From: Streptomyces atratus
GTDB taxonomy: Bacteria; Actinomycetota; Actinomycetes; Streptomycetales; Streptomycetaceae
Direction of reading: 5' to 3'
Assembly (NCBI RefSeq): GCF_014648655.1
Contig: NZ_BMRN01000025.1
Coordinates: 1 to 64,000, forward strand
DNA: 64,000 nucleotides
In this document: piece by piece, positions 9,124 to 17,056 of the stretch
How the letters are laid out: each line of letters opens with the position of its first letter
Position numbering within the stretch: the first letter of the stretch is position 1
The notes under the pieces: model-generated
Seen by the model: the letters and a program-made list of their open reading frames with translations, nothing else
The model's database searches: none
Told to the model about the DNA's origin: nothing
Made by a program: the position numbers and the translations under genes

Positions 9124-10836
9124 TTGGGGGGAGCGAGCAGGCGACGACCCACTGTGGTTGTGCTCACTGCTTTGCAGGTGGAATACGAGGCGGTGCGCCA
9201 GCACATGGTGGACGTCCACGAGGTCGAACTGCCACAAGGCACCCTTCTCGACGTCGGCCGGATGCCGGGCCTCAACTGGGAGGTGGCGCTGGCGGAGACG
9301 GGCCCCACCAACACCCGTGCGGCCCTCGTCGCGCAGTCCACGATCGAGCACTTCGACGCCGAGGCTGTGCTGTTCGTCGGCGTCGCCGGTGCGCTCAGGG
9401 ACGATATCCACCTCGGTGACGTCGTCGTCGCCAGCAAGGTTCACGGCTATCACGGTGGACGCGAGAGCGTGGACGGATTCGCCGCCCGCCCTGACACCTG
9501 GTCGCCGGAGCACGACATGGACCAGCTGGTACGCTCCGCCCGTCGCAACGAACCCTGGGCTTATCTCCGCCCGGACACCCGCCTCTCCACACCACCCAAG
9601 GTTCATTTCGAGCCGATCGCGTCAGGTGACGTGCTGCTCGGCTTCCGCGACTCCGAGACGGCCCGACGGATCCGCCGGCACTACAACGACGCGGTGGCCG
9701 TCGACATGGAGAGCCACGGCGTCACCCACGCAACCAGGATGAACAGCGCGGTGCGGGCCCTGTCCATCCGCGGCATCAGCGACTTCGCCGACCCGGACAA
9801 ATCCACACGCGACGCCACGGGCTCGCAGGAGACGGCGGCGCGGCACGCCGCCGCCTTCGCCATGCGGGTGCTGCGCGACCTGCGCCCGAAACGGCAGGTT
9901 GCCCAGGAGCCGCGCAGCGCACCCGCCATGGTCGTGGTGTCCGCCCCCGACCGCTCCCCCGAGCCGGCCGCCTGGGACAGCCGGCCCGTCATCGATGTCG
10001 CGGGACAGCAGTACCTGCTGTACGAAAGCCCCGGTGATCTCGTTCACGAGTCGCGGGACGGCGACGTGCTGCGACGTCAGGCAGTGGCACGCGTGGTGCC
10101 CGACGGGGGTGGTCGCGGCGCCTACGCCTGGCTGCGCCAGGTCGAACGGACAGGGCCGCTTCCCGGCCCGAACCAATTCGACCCGCTGGCCGCGCTCGAA
10201 CAGGAAGCCGAGCTGTGCCGCAGGCTCCGTGGCCCCGACGTCGTACAGCTGACCCGCAGCGGGAAGACCTCCACGCTCGCTCTGGCCTGGCCGGGCGACG
10301 CGAGGCTCGGCAGCCCCATGGGGACTGTCCATGAACTGCTGCCCGAGTCGCCGACGCCGACGGACCCGCAGCGCCTGTGGTCCATCGTGAGAGGGCTCGC
10401 CGACGTGGCCCACGTCCTCGAACGGTTGAGCGGCGCGGGCTTCTCGCACCGCGCGCTCCGGCCGACCGCGGTCGTCATGCACCGGCCCCAGATGGTGCTG
10501 CGCGACTTCGGTCTGGCCACCGTGCCGCCCCGCCCGGGCGAGAACGCCGGGCCCTACCGGGCACCCGAGCAGCGGCACGGCTCCCGTGGACGCCCTGGGC
10601 CGGCCACCGACGTCTACCAGTTGGGCGCGCTGCTCCACCGCGCGCTGACCGGCCGTATCCCCGACCCCAGGCTGCCTGCCTACCGCGGCTCGGACTCCGT
10701 ACCGGACAGTCTCGTCCACGCGGTCGCCGGTGCGCTGCGGGAGGATCCGGGGGCCCGCCCGGAGGCGCGTACGCTCCGCCTCGCTCTGCTCTCCGCCGCA
10801 CGCGAGCTGGCATCCGTCCCGCCGCCCCAGCGCTGA
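9124..10836 (+). CDS. MTAN/PNP-fold nucleosidase fused to a kinase-like domain
   Basis: The 570-residue protein is a two-domain fusion. Residues about 9-255 are a nucleoside-phosphorylase/MTAN domain: TVVVLTALQVEYEAVRQHM, GVAGALRDDIHLGDVVVASK, the ribose-binding VDMES (Glu196) and the catalytic-type GISDFAD (Asp220). Residues about 290-560 are protein kinase-like: HRALRPTAVV (442-451), RDFGLATV (Asp461), YRAPEQ and TDVYQLGALLHRALTGRIPD. The HRD catalytic Asp is Ala444 and no glycine loop is visible, so the kinase half is probably a sensor or pseudokinase. PNP-fold effectors in bacterial immunity are known to cleave ATP or related nucleotides; that this one does is inference. TTG 9124 is chosen from GAAGGTGAGG 7 bases upstream; GTG 9160 is the alternative. 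Confidence 0.85.
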   Translation: MGGASRRRPTVVVLTALQVEYEAVRQHMVDVHEVELPQGTLLDVGRMPGLNWEVALAETGPTNTRAALVAQSTIEHFDAEAVLFVGVAGALRDDIHLGDVVVASKVHGYHGGRESVDGFAARPDTWSPEHDMDQLVRSARRNEPWAYLRPDTRLSTPPKVHFEPIASGDVLLGFRDSETARRIRRHYNDAVAVDMESHGVTHATRMNSAVRALSIRGISDFADPDKSTRDATGSQETAARHAAAFAMRVLRDLRPKRQVAQEPRSAPAMVVVSAPDRSPEPAAWDSRPVIDVAGQQYLLYESPGDLVHESRDGDVLRRQAVARVVPDGGGRGAYAWLRQVERTGPLPGPNQFDPLAALEQEAELCRRLRGPDVVQLTRSGKTSTLALAWPGDARLGSPMGTVHELLPESPTPTDPQRLWSIVRGLADVAHVLERLSGAGFSHRALRPTAVVMHRPQMVLRDFGLATVPPRPGENAGPYRAPEQRHGSRGRPGPATDVYQLGALLHRALTGRIPDPRLPAYRGSDSVPDSLVHAVAGALREDPGARPEARTLRLALLSAARELASVPPPQR

Positions 10837-10848
10837 GGAGCGCCGCCG

Positions 10849-13800
10849 ATGCCCGTCACCACCATCGCCCTGCGCGCCCCGCTGGTTCTCGTACCCGGCT
10901 TCGGTCTCGATGAACAGCTTCGCTCGAAGGCCGAATCCAGCGCCGGTCTGCCACCGGACGCCTCACAGATCGTTCACGACCTGAACCAGCTGAAAGCCGG
11001 CGTGGCCGTGATCGTCAACCCGGCTGGCGGCAAGTACAAACCGTCCTTGCTGGTTCATACACGCGCGTACCGGATACGCCTCGAAGCGACGAACCGAGGG
11101 AGCGGCTACCTCGTCAAGCACATCGATCCGCTGCGCCTCACCGACCACGCGCGACTCGCCAGGTCCTGCCTTGTGGTGCGCCCGCCTGTCTGGCACATGG
11201 TGTTTGAGCTGCGGGCTGTACCCACGGGCTCGGACGCCCAGTGGCAGGTCCTCGAACAGGCTTGGCAGCGTCTCGGTCAGGCGCGGGCGGATCAGCCGGA
11301 AGTCCAGTCTACCGGCGATGCCCAGTCGGATTTTCTCGACTCGGTGGACCGCCTCATCGACGCCACCGAGGAGATCACCACGCGGGAGGCACGCCAAGCC
11401 GCCCCCTTCCCGTATCAGAGCTTCACGGCCACTGGTGGCAAGCGCGGCAGAGCCCCGCAGTCCGTCTACGAATTCGAGCTCATCGGACCGGAGCTGCCGC
11501 CGTCCGGCGCCTTCGTCCGCATTCAGGGCGACACGGAGACCCGTGGCAAAGTGGGCCGGGCAGCGGGCCGGTGCGTCACCGTCCGATTCGATCAGCCCGC
11601 GTCATGGGACCGGCTGCCGACGCGCGGCGCTCTGGAGCTCATCCCCAGCAATGTGATCTTCAACAAGCAGCGGCAGGCCGTGGCGAGCCTCCGCGCACGC
11701 GATTCCAAGAACCCTGGCCTCCTCCCTGCCATGGTCGAACACCAGGTGCGCCCGATCCCGGCGACTGGCGCGCAACCGCACCAGGAACTCGACCCCGAAC
11801 AACTCCGGGCGTTCCGCAAGGCGTTGACCACCGAGGACCTGCTGGTGGTGCTCGGCCCGCCCGGCACGGGCAAGACCCGGACCATCACGGAGATCGCCCA
11901 CACCGCCGCAACCACGTCCGCCGCGGACAGCGGCCGAGTGCTTGTCACGTCCCACACCAACCGCGCCGTGGACAACGTGTTAGCCCGGCTCCCGCAAGAT
12001 CTCGTGGTGATCCGGGTCGGGGACGAGAGCAAGGTTCACGCCGACGTCAAACCGTTACTCCTGGAGGAACAGTCGGAGAGCCTCTCCGAAGAGATCCGGC
12101 ACGCAATGGCCCAGCGTACGCAGGCCTACCAGGAGGCAGCAGCCGTAGAACCGTGGACAGCCGAGCTCGCCACGCGCGTTCAGCAGGTCGACAGCCACGC
12201 CGAGGAGGCGCGGACCGCGGACCTGCGCCTGCGCGCAGCGATTCGGGCCGCGGCCGCACCAGCCCAGGAGCATTTGGCGGCGCTCCGGCGCGAGGAACAA
12301 CAACGGCGGTCGATCCTGGAGGATCGCACCGAGCGTGCCGAGTGGCTCCGGGCGAAGGCCCACTCCGAACGGCAGCGTTCCAACGCCCTGTTCACCGGTC
12401 GCCTGCACCGCACCCGGGCTCGCCGCCGGGAAGAAGAGCTCGCCACCGAGACAGCCGAGATCGAGAAGCTGAACGCGCTCGCCCCCGGCATCCTCCGGCG
12501 GACCGAGGCGGCGAGCGCCGGGGCAGAACGCGCGACCCGCGAGGACCCCGCAGTCATCGCCGCCCGAACCACACTTCAGACGGCGGAAGGCCACGTCGCC
12601 AAGAGCGTCCAGTCCGCCTACGAGGCAGCCGACACGGCCGTCCACGCGCTGCGCTCGGTCGTGCCGGGCACGGCGCTGCCGGCTCGCCTGCTGGATCCGG
12701 CCGATGGGGCGACCGCGCTGCGCGCCCTGCACGGGCAGCTGAAGGACTGGCTCCCGGTCCTTTCGCGACGCCAGGAACTGACCCAGCAGTGGCGAGCCGC
12801 CATCGGCCAGGACCCGGGGCAGCTGGTGCCCGAACTCGTCCGCTACGCCCAGGTGGTCGGCGCCACCTGCATCGGCGCCGCGTCACGCGCCGAACTGGCT
12901 GGCGTCGACTTCGACTTGGGAATCGTCGACGAGGCCGGCCAGATCGGAATCGCGGACACACTGGTGCCTCTGGCTCGGGTCCGCCGTGGTGTCCTGGTCG
13001 GCGATGACCGGCAATTGCCGCCCTTCCGCGATGCCGACGTGGACGAGTGGGCCCAGGACATCGGTGATCCCGAACTGATCCGGCTGATGTCACAGAGCGC
13101 CTTGGAACGCTTGCGTGCCGGGCTGCCCTCTTCGCATGTCGTGCAGCTGACCCGCCAGCGTCGCATGCCCGCCGAGATCGCCGACTTCATCTCGGCCGCC
13201 TTCTACCGGGGAGAACTGCTCACGGAGAAGGATCACAGTCACCGCGATCCCCTGTTCGCGAGCCCGATGGCCTTCGTCGACACTGCCGCGCTGCCCGACC
13301 GCGTGCGTCGTGAGTCGGGGGGCGGGCGCACCGAAGGCCGCAGCCGCAAGGGCCCCTTCAACCCCTGCGAAGCGCGCCTTCTGGCCCGGCTCGCCGCCTT
13401 CTACCACCGCCGCGGCGCCGAGTGGATGGTGATCGTCCCCTACCTCGCTCAGCGGCTGGAGGTCGTCCGCTACCTCACCCCGCTGATCGGTGACTCTCAG
13501 CTCGCGGATGCTTCGGTCGGCAGCGTCGACTCCTACCAGGGTGGAGAGCGCGACGTCGTCCTGTACGGCTTCACCCGCAGTAATCCGGAGGGCCGGATCG
13601 GCTTCCTCAAGGAACTGCGCCGTGCCAACGTCGCCTTCACACGGGCCAAGAGCCAGCTCGTCCTGACCGGCGATCTGAGCACTCTGATGCGTGCGGACGA
13701 TCCAGGATTCCGCACTCTCATCGGCGACCTTCATCAGCATCTGCTCGAACGTGGCGATCTGCGGGACTACCGGGAGGTCACGGCCGCCCTCGACGAAACC

Positions 13801-13854
13801 GTCCCGGACCTGGGCGATGCCGCCCGCCTGGCCCGGGAAGGAGGCCGGCCATGA
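10849..13854 (+). CDS. Upf1-like superfamily 1 helicase, 1001 residues
   Basis: It begins 12 bases after the nucleosidase-kinase gene. Residues 1-300 are an uncharacterised N-terminal region. The SF1B core follows: Walker A GPPGTGKTRT (Lys342), motif Ia SHTNRAVDNVLARL, Walker B VDEAGQ (Asp694), motif III GDDRQLPPF, LTRQRRMPAEIADF, motif V VDSYQGGERDVVLY and motif VI RRANVAFTRAK. Between Ia and Walker B lies an insertion of about 200 Glu/Arg/Ala-rich residues (about 420-620) that looks like a coiled coil, as in DNA2/Upf1-type enzymes. Two TTA leucine codons (11980 and 12055) make translation likely to depend on the bldA tRNA. It probably translocates on nucleic acid as the sensor or processor of the operon. 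The family assignment is firm; the role is inferred. Confidence 0.88.
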   Translation: MPVTTIALRAPLVLVPGFGLDEQLRSKAESSAGLPPDASQIVHDLNQLKAGVAVIVNPAGGKYKPSLLVHTRAYRIRLEATNRGSGYLVKHIDPLRLTDHARLARSCLVVRPPVWHMVFELRAVPTGSDAQWQVLEQAWQRLGQARADQPEVQSTGDAQSDFLDSVDRLIDATEEITTREARQAAPFPYQSFTATGGKRGRAPQSVYEFELIGPELPPSGAFVRIQGDTETRGKVGRAAGRCVTVRFDQPASWDRLPTRGALELIPSNVIFNKQRQAVASLRARDSKNPGLLPAMVEHQVRPIPATGAQPHQELDPEQLRAFRKALTTEDLLVVLGPPGTGKTRTITEIAHTAATTSAADSGRVLVTSHTNRAVDNVLARLPQDLVVIRVGDESKVHADVKPLLLEEQSESLSEEIRHAMAQRTQAYQEAAAVEPWTAELATRVQQVDSHAEEARTADLRLRAAIRAAAAPAQEHLAALRREEQQRRSILEDRTERAEWLRAKAHSERQRSNALFTGRLHRTRARRREEELATETAEIEKLNALAPGILRRTEAASAGAERATREDPAVIAARTTLQTAEGHVAKSVQSAYEAADTAVHALRSVVPGTALPARLLDPADGATALRALHGQLKDWLPVLSRRQELTQQWRAAIGQDPGQLVPELVRYAQVVGATCIGAASRAELAGVDFDLGIVDEAGQIGIADTLVPLARVRRGVLVGDDRQLPPFRDADVDEWAQDIGDPELIRLMSQSALERLRAGLPSSHVVQLTRQRRMPAEIADFISAAFYRGELLTEKDHSHRDPLFASPMAFVDTAALPDRVRRESGGGRTEGRSRKGPFNPCEARLLARLAAFYHRRGAEWMVIVPYLAQRLEVVRYLTPLIGDSQLADASVGSVDSYQGGERDVVLYGFTRSNPEGRIGFLKELRRANVAFTRAKSQLVLTGDLSTLMRADDPGFRTLIGDLHQHLLERGDLRDYREVTAALDETVPDLGDAARLAREGGRP

Positions 13855-15068
13855 CCACTGCACCTCGCCTGATGAACTTCCCTGAGGAGCGAGTTCTGGA
13901 GGACGCCGCCTTCGGACAGGGCATCGTGCCCACCCGGCTCTACGCACTGCTGTTGCCGGTGTGGAAGGTGGAGATCCGCGCCGACGTCACCGAGGGCGAG
14001 GCCTTCTTCCTGATCGACCGATTTTTGGAGCGCGGGCTGCGCCACGGTTCCTTGGACACCGTGGACGAACTCGCGGCGTTCTTCGCACTGGACCGCGCCC
14101 TGGTCGCGCAGGCCGTGCGTTTCCTGACCGCGATCGGCCACACCCAGGAAGGGCCCGGAGGCCGGCTGCACCTGACGCCGCTGGGACAGCGCTCCGTGGA
14201 CGACGACATCCGCTACGTGGTCACCCGCCAGGACCGACGCCAGCTGTACTTCGAGGCACTGAGCTGCGGCCCGCTGACCCGGGCCCACTACGACGACGAG
14301 GTCGTGACGCTGCTGTCCGCCGAAGAGATGGACCGGGCGCAGCGCAGCAAGCACTACCCACGCTTCACACCGGTCGCTGTGGCATCCGGCTTCGACCGCT
14401 CAGCCCTCGACCGCCTCAAGAGCCGCAAGGACCGGGCCCGGTTCAACCTCCCCGTCGCGCTGAACGCCGTGGAGTGTCTGAGCGAGACACTCGTCTTCCT
14501 GCCCGTCTACCTGGTGCGTGGCCGGGAGCGGCTTCTGGTCTACGGCCAGGCCGAGGCGGGGACAGCACACGACCCGGAGCTCAGTGCGCTTTGCGCCGGT
14601 ACGCCGGAGCTGATCAACGCGCTCGACAACGAGGAGCTGGACACGGAGGCGGACGAGCGCCTCCTGCGGTCCGCCCTGAAGTGGCTCCGCGAGCAGGGCC
14701 TCGACACGGTTGCCCCGGAACAGGACGACGACGGCACCTGGTCGGTCTCTCTGCCTTCCTCCGCCTTCGGCGAGAAGGGGATCCCGTTCTCCCGCATCGG
14801 GAGCTATCGCATGGCGGGCAGCCGCTTCTTCCGTGTCTGGTGCCCGGAGGAAACACCACGGAAGCACGCCTTTCTTGACCGACTGGACCAGAGGATGGGC
14901 TCGCGCCGGCAGGTCACTCGACAGGAAGCGGAAGAACTCATCACTCGCCTGGCCCTCCAACTACGCTTGGAGATCCCCGATGTGTCCCTTGTCCGCAGCG
15001 GCGCGGAGAGGAACGGCCTCAGCGGTCTGGAAGCCCAACTGGCTCGTCTGGAGAATGAAAAACTGTGA
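13851..15068 (+). CDS. Unknown operon protein with a winged-helix-like segment
   Basis: The 405-residue protein starts inside the helicase stop (ATGA), implying translational coupling and matched amounts. I do not recognise the family. Residues about 60-105 look like a winged helix: TVDELAAFFALDRALVAQAV, then FLTAIGHT, GGRLHLTPLG, with the small wing and terminal LTPLG seen in MarR-like folds. The middle and C-terminal parts are mixed alpha/beta, with a charged C terminus (LEAQLARLENEKL). There is no signal peptide, TM helix or obvious nuclease motif. It could be a DNA-binding adaptor for the helicase, or carry an unrecognised effector. Only its operon position supports a role. Confidence 0.75.
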   Translation: MTTAPRLMNFPEERVLEDAAFGQGIVPTRLYALLLPVWKVEIRADVTEGEAFFLIDRFLERGLRHGSLDTVDELAAFFALDRALVAQAVRFLTAIGHTQEGPGGRLHLTPLGQRSVDDDIRYVVTRQDRRQLYFEALSCGPLTRAHYDDEVVTLLSAEEMDRAQRSKHYPRFTPVAVASGFDRSALDRLKSRKDRARFNLPVALNAVECLSETLVFLPVYLVRGRERLLVYGQAEAGTAHDPELSALCAGTPELINALDNEELDTEADERLLRSALKWLREQGLDTVAPEQDDDGTWSVSLPSSAFGEKGIPFSRIGSYRMAGSRFFRVWCPEETPRKHAFLDRLDQRMGSRRQVTRQEAEELITRLALQLRLEIPDVSLVRSGAERNGLSGLEAQLARLENEKL

Positions 15069-15592
15069 TCGACATCGGCCAACTCCTGCTTGCCGAGTAC
15101 GAGCAGATCAAGCAGGAGCAACGAGCCAGGATCGGCTTCCGCGACAACCTCATCTACGCCACCCTCGGCGTCCTGGCGGCGGTCATCGGCTCCACGCTCG
15201 CACGGGGCGGCCACCTCGAAATGTTGCTGCTGCTCCCCCCGTTGTCCGTAGTCCTGGGGTGGACCTACCTGGTCAACGACGAGAAAATTTCCGCCGTCGG
15301 CCGGTACATACGCGACGACCTGTCCCCTCGCCTCAAGGAGTTGACGTCAGTCCAGACAGATGTCTTCGGCTGGGAATCCGCACACCGTCGCGACGCACGC
15401 CGCGGCTCTCGGAAACGATTCCAGCTCACCGTGGACCTGATGACGTTCTGCGGGGCACCGCTTGCGGCACTGGCCGTCTACTGGCTGCTCGGCCCGACAC
15501 CTTGGCCACTGATGGTGATCTCGCTGGCCGAAACAGCCATGGTCATCGTCTTGGCGGTCCAGGTCGTCCGCTACGCCGAACTCGGGAGCTGA
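15065..15592 (+). CDS. Small multi-TM protein ending the operon
   Basis: The 175-residue protein starts at GTG 15065, overlapping the previous stop by four bases. A cytosolic N-terminal helix (LLLAEYEQIKQEQRARIGFR) leads into two TM helices (about 30-48 and 53-70). A charged segment containing DVFGWES follows, then two more TM helices (about 128-172). The protein on the minus strand at 24722-25186 shares the EY..(I/L)(K/R)...RIG.R start and the D-V-x-x-W-E-S motif, so the two are paralogues. Small helix-plus-TM proteins often serve as membrane-perturbing or anchoring parts of conflict systems. That role here is inferred. Confidence 0.8.
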   Translation: MIDIGQLLLAEYEQIKQEQRARIGFRDNLIYATLGVLAAVIGSTLARGGHLEMLLLLPPLSVVLGWTYLVNDEKISAVGRYIRDDLSPRLKELTSVQTDVFGWESAHRRDARRGSRKRFQLTVDLMTFCGAPLAALAVYWLLGPTPWPLMVISLAETAMVIVLAVQVVRYAELGS

Positions 15593-15599
15593 ACCGCCC

Positions 15600-16640
15600 A
15601 GCGGCCATTGCCCCGGGGCGATGGCAGTGAGGTCTTCCAACAGCACATCGGCCACCGGTTCCTCGACCACGGCGGTGCCGTACTCAGCCATGGCCTCGAC
15701 GGCCAACGCGGGGTCCCACGGCGCTCCGGTGATGCCCCGGGTAGCAGACCGTGTGCGTTGCGGACGACCGCGGCCCGGTAGTCCGCTGCCGTCATGCGCC
15801 AGGGGTGCGCCCGCGTCTTGTCCAGGACGTATGCGGCAATGCGGATGTCCTCGCCATCGAAGTCACCGTGGTAGCGAAGAGCGGCATCCCGGTCGACGAG
15901 TAGGCACAGGAGCTGGATCGCGGCAGTGCTGGGCCAGCCAGACGTGCAGACAAGCGGCGGACAGTCGGGGCCGAAGCGGCGAAGGGCGAGGGCCAGGATG
16001 CTGGGGTTCTCCACCACGTGGACAACGAGTGGGGCGAGGGCGGCGGGCAAGGTGAGCTCACCCGGGTTCCGGACGTGGGCGAGGGGCTGGCTGCCTGACC
16101 TGCCTCGGTGCACAGGCGGGCCACACGGGCGAGCAGACCGTCGCTGACGAGGCGCAGTCCGCCGACGACGACGGTGGCGGACAGCTCGTCATCGGCTACG
16201 CCCGCGCGGCTCCACAAGGCGCACCGTTCCGCCGCGGACTGCGGTGGCACAGTGCCGTACAGGGTCGCCAGGGCGCGCAGGACGAGCGTGGCAAGAGGTG
16301 TGTCGTCGCCGAGATCATGCGCGTGTCTGTTCAGAACCCGGGCAGCGAAGACGGGCAGGGGTTCAGCCTGACAGGGGAGTTCGGCGAGCACATTGAGCGC
16401 GTCGGTGAGCAGCATACGGGTACGTTCCGCCGAGCCGCGACCAGGGCTTCGACCCGACAGGAAGCGGCCCAGTCGGCGAACACCAGTTGCGCCCATACCG
16501 TTTCATGACCGGCCAACCAGGGCCACAGCCCCGAGCGTTCATCGTCCTGGCGGCGGCGCTCACCGGCGCTGTCGCCGAGCGGTCCGACAAGTGCGGTGAC
16601 GACTTCTCGGACGGTACGGCCGGGCTTCCCCTCTACAGTG
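15600..16640 (-). pseudogene. Wadjet-type JetD (TIGR02679/DUF2399) relic
   Basis: Three minus-strand frames join into one TIGR02679-like protein. From the upstream end they give GPLGDSAGERRRQ and WPWLAGHETVWAQLVFADW; then LTDALNVLAELPCQAEPLPV, RAGVADDELSATVVVGGLR, LCTEAGQAAS; then the Toprim-like part HVVENPSILALALRRFGPDC, PPLVCTSGWPS, YHGDFDGEDIRIAAYVLDK and WRMTAADY. It ends VADVLLEDL near 15640. At least three frameshifts and a missing N terminus show it is dead. The N-terminal break coincides with yjbQ-end copy 2. JetD is the nuclease subunit of Wadjet plasmid-defence loci; none of the other Jet genes is in the window. Confidence 0.82.
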
Positions 16641-16785
16641 CCACCGACGCGACTCACTAACCGAAGAAGCTCAAGCGGACGTTACGGTTGGTATTGCTGA
16701 TGTTCGTATCCGCCAACCTCCGTTAAGACAACCGACAACGTACCGAGAGCGGAAGCTCAGCGTGATGCGTCGTCGAAGAGATGTC
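16619..16785 (-). repeat. yjbQ 3'-end direct repeat, copy 2
   Basis: The minus strand encodes DTNISNTNRNVRLSFFG and a TAG stop at 16660, the end of a YjbQ-like gene. To the right it shares ACCTCCGTTAAG and the following loosely conserved 60 bases with copy 1. To the left only about 35 bases (GGCCGGGCTTCCCCTCTACAG) match copies 1 and 3 before the sequence becomes the truncated JetD relic. It has the same orientation as the other copies and divides the island into two modules of about 9-10 kb. Confidence 0.75.
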
Positions 16786-16802
16786 CGAGGAACACGCCCG
16801 GG

Positions 16803-17005
16803 CGCTTCCGCCGACGCGAGTGCCGCGATGCGGCGACCCAGGTGGTCATTCGTCGGCACACGCAGCCGTTCGGTGAGATGCGAGGCACTCAGCCTGCCCA
16901 GTGGACCGGTGACAAGGGCTTCGTCGGCGGAACTCAGGATCCCATGGGCCTCACCCACCTCGGCGCACGCGAGTACGACCCGACGACCGGCCGCGGACGC
17001 GAAGA
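16803..17005 (+). pseudogene. RHS-repeat core fragment (polymorphic toxin relic)
   Basis: The plus strand reads RRHTQPFGEMRGTQP, GDKGFVGGTQDP and GLTHLGAREYDPTTGR, which is the RHS repeat-associated core that precedes the variable toxin tip in RHS/YD-repeat proteins. Intact cores continue FISVDP; here the frame goes to unrelated residues after GR. Neither the beta-cage repeats nor a toxin domain remain, only about 60 codons. It lies between yjbQ-end copy 2 and the DUF4139 pair. Confidence 0.78.
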
Positions 17006-17056
17006 CCGCCCGGGCGTAGGCTTCGCTCAGCATGGACGCGGCAGGGGGCGGAGCAC

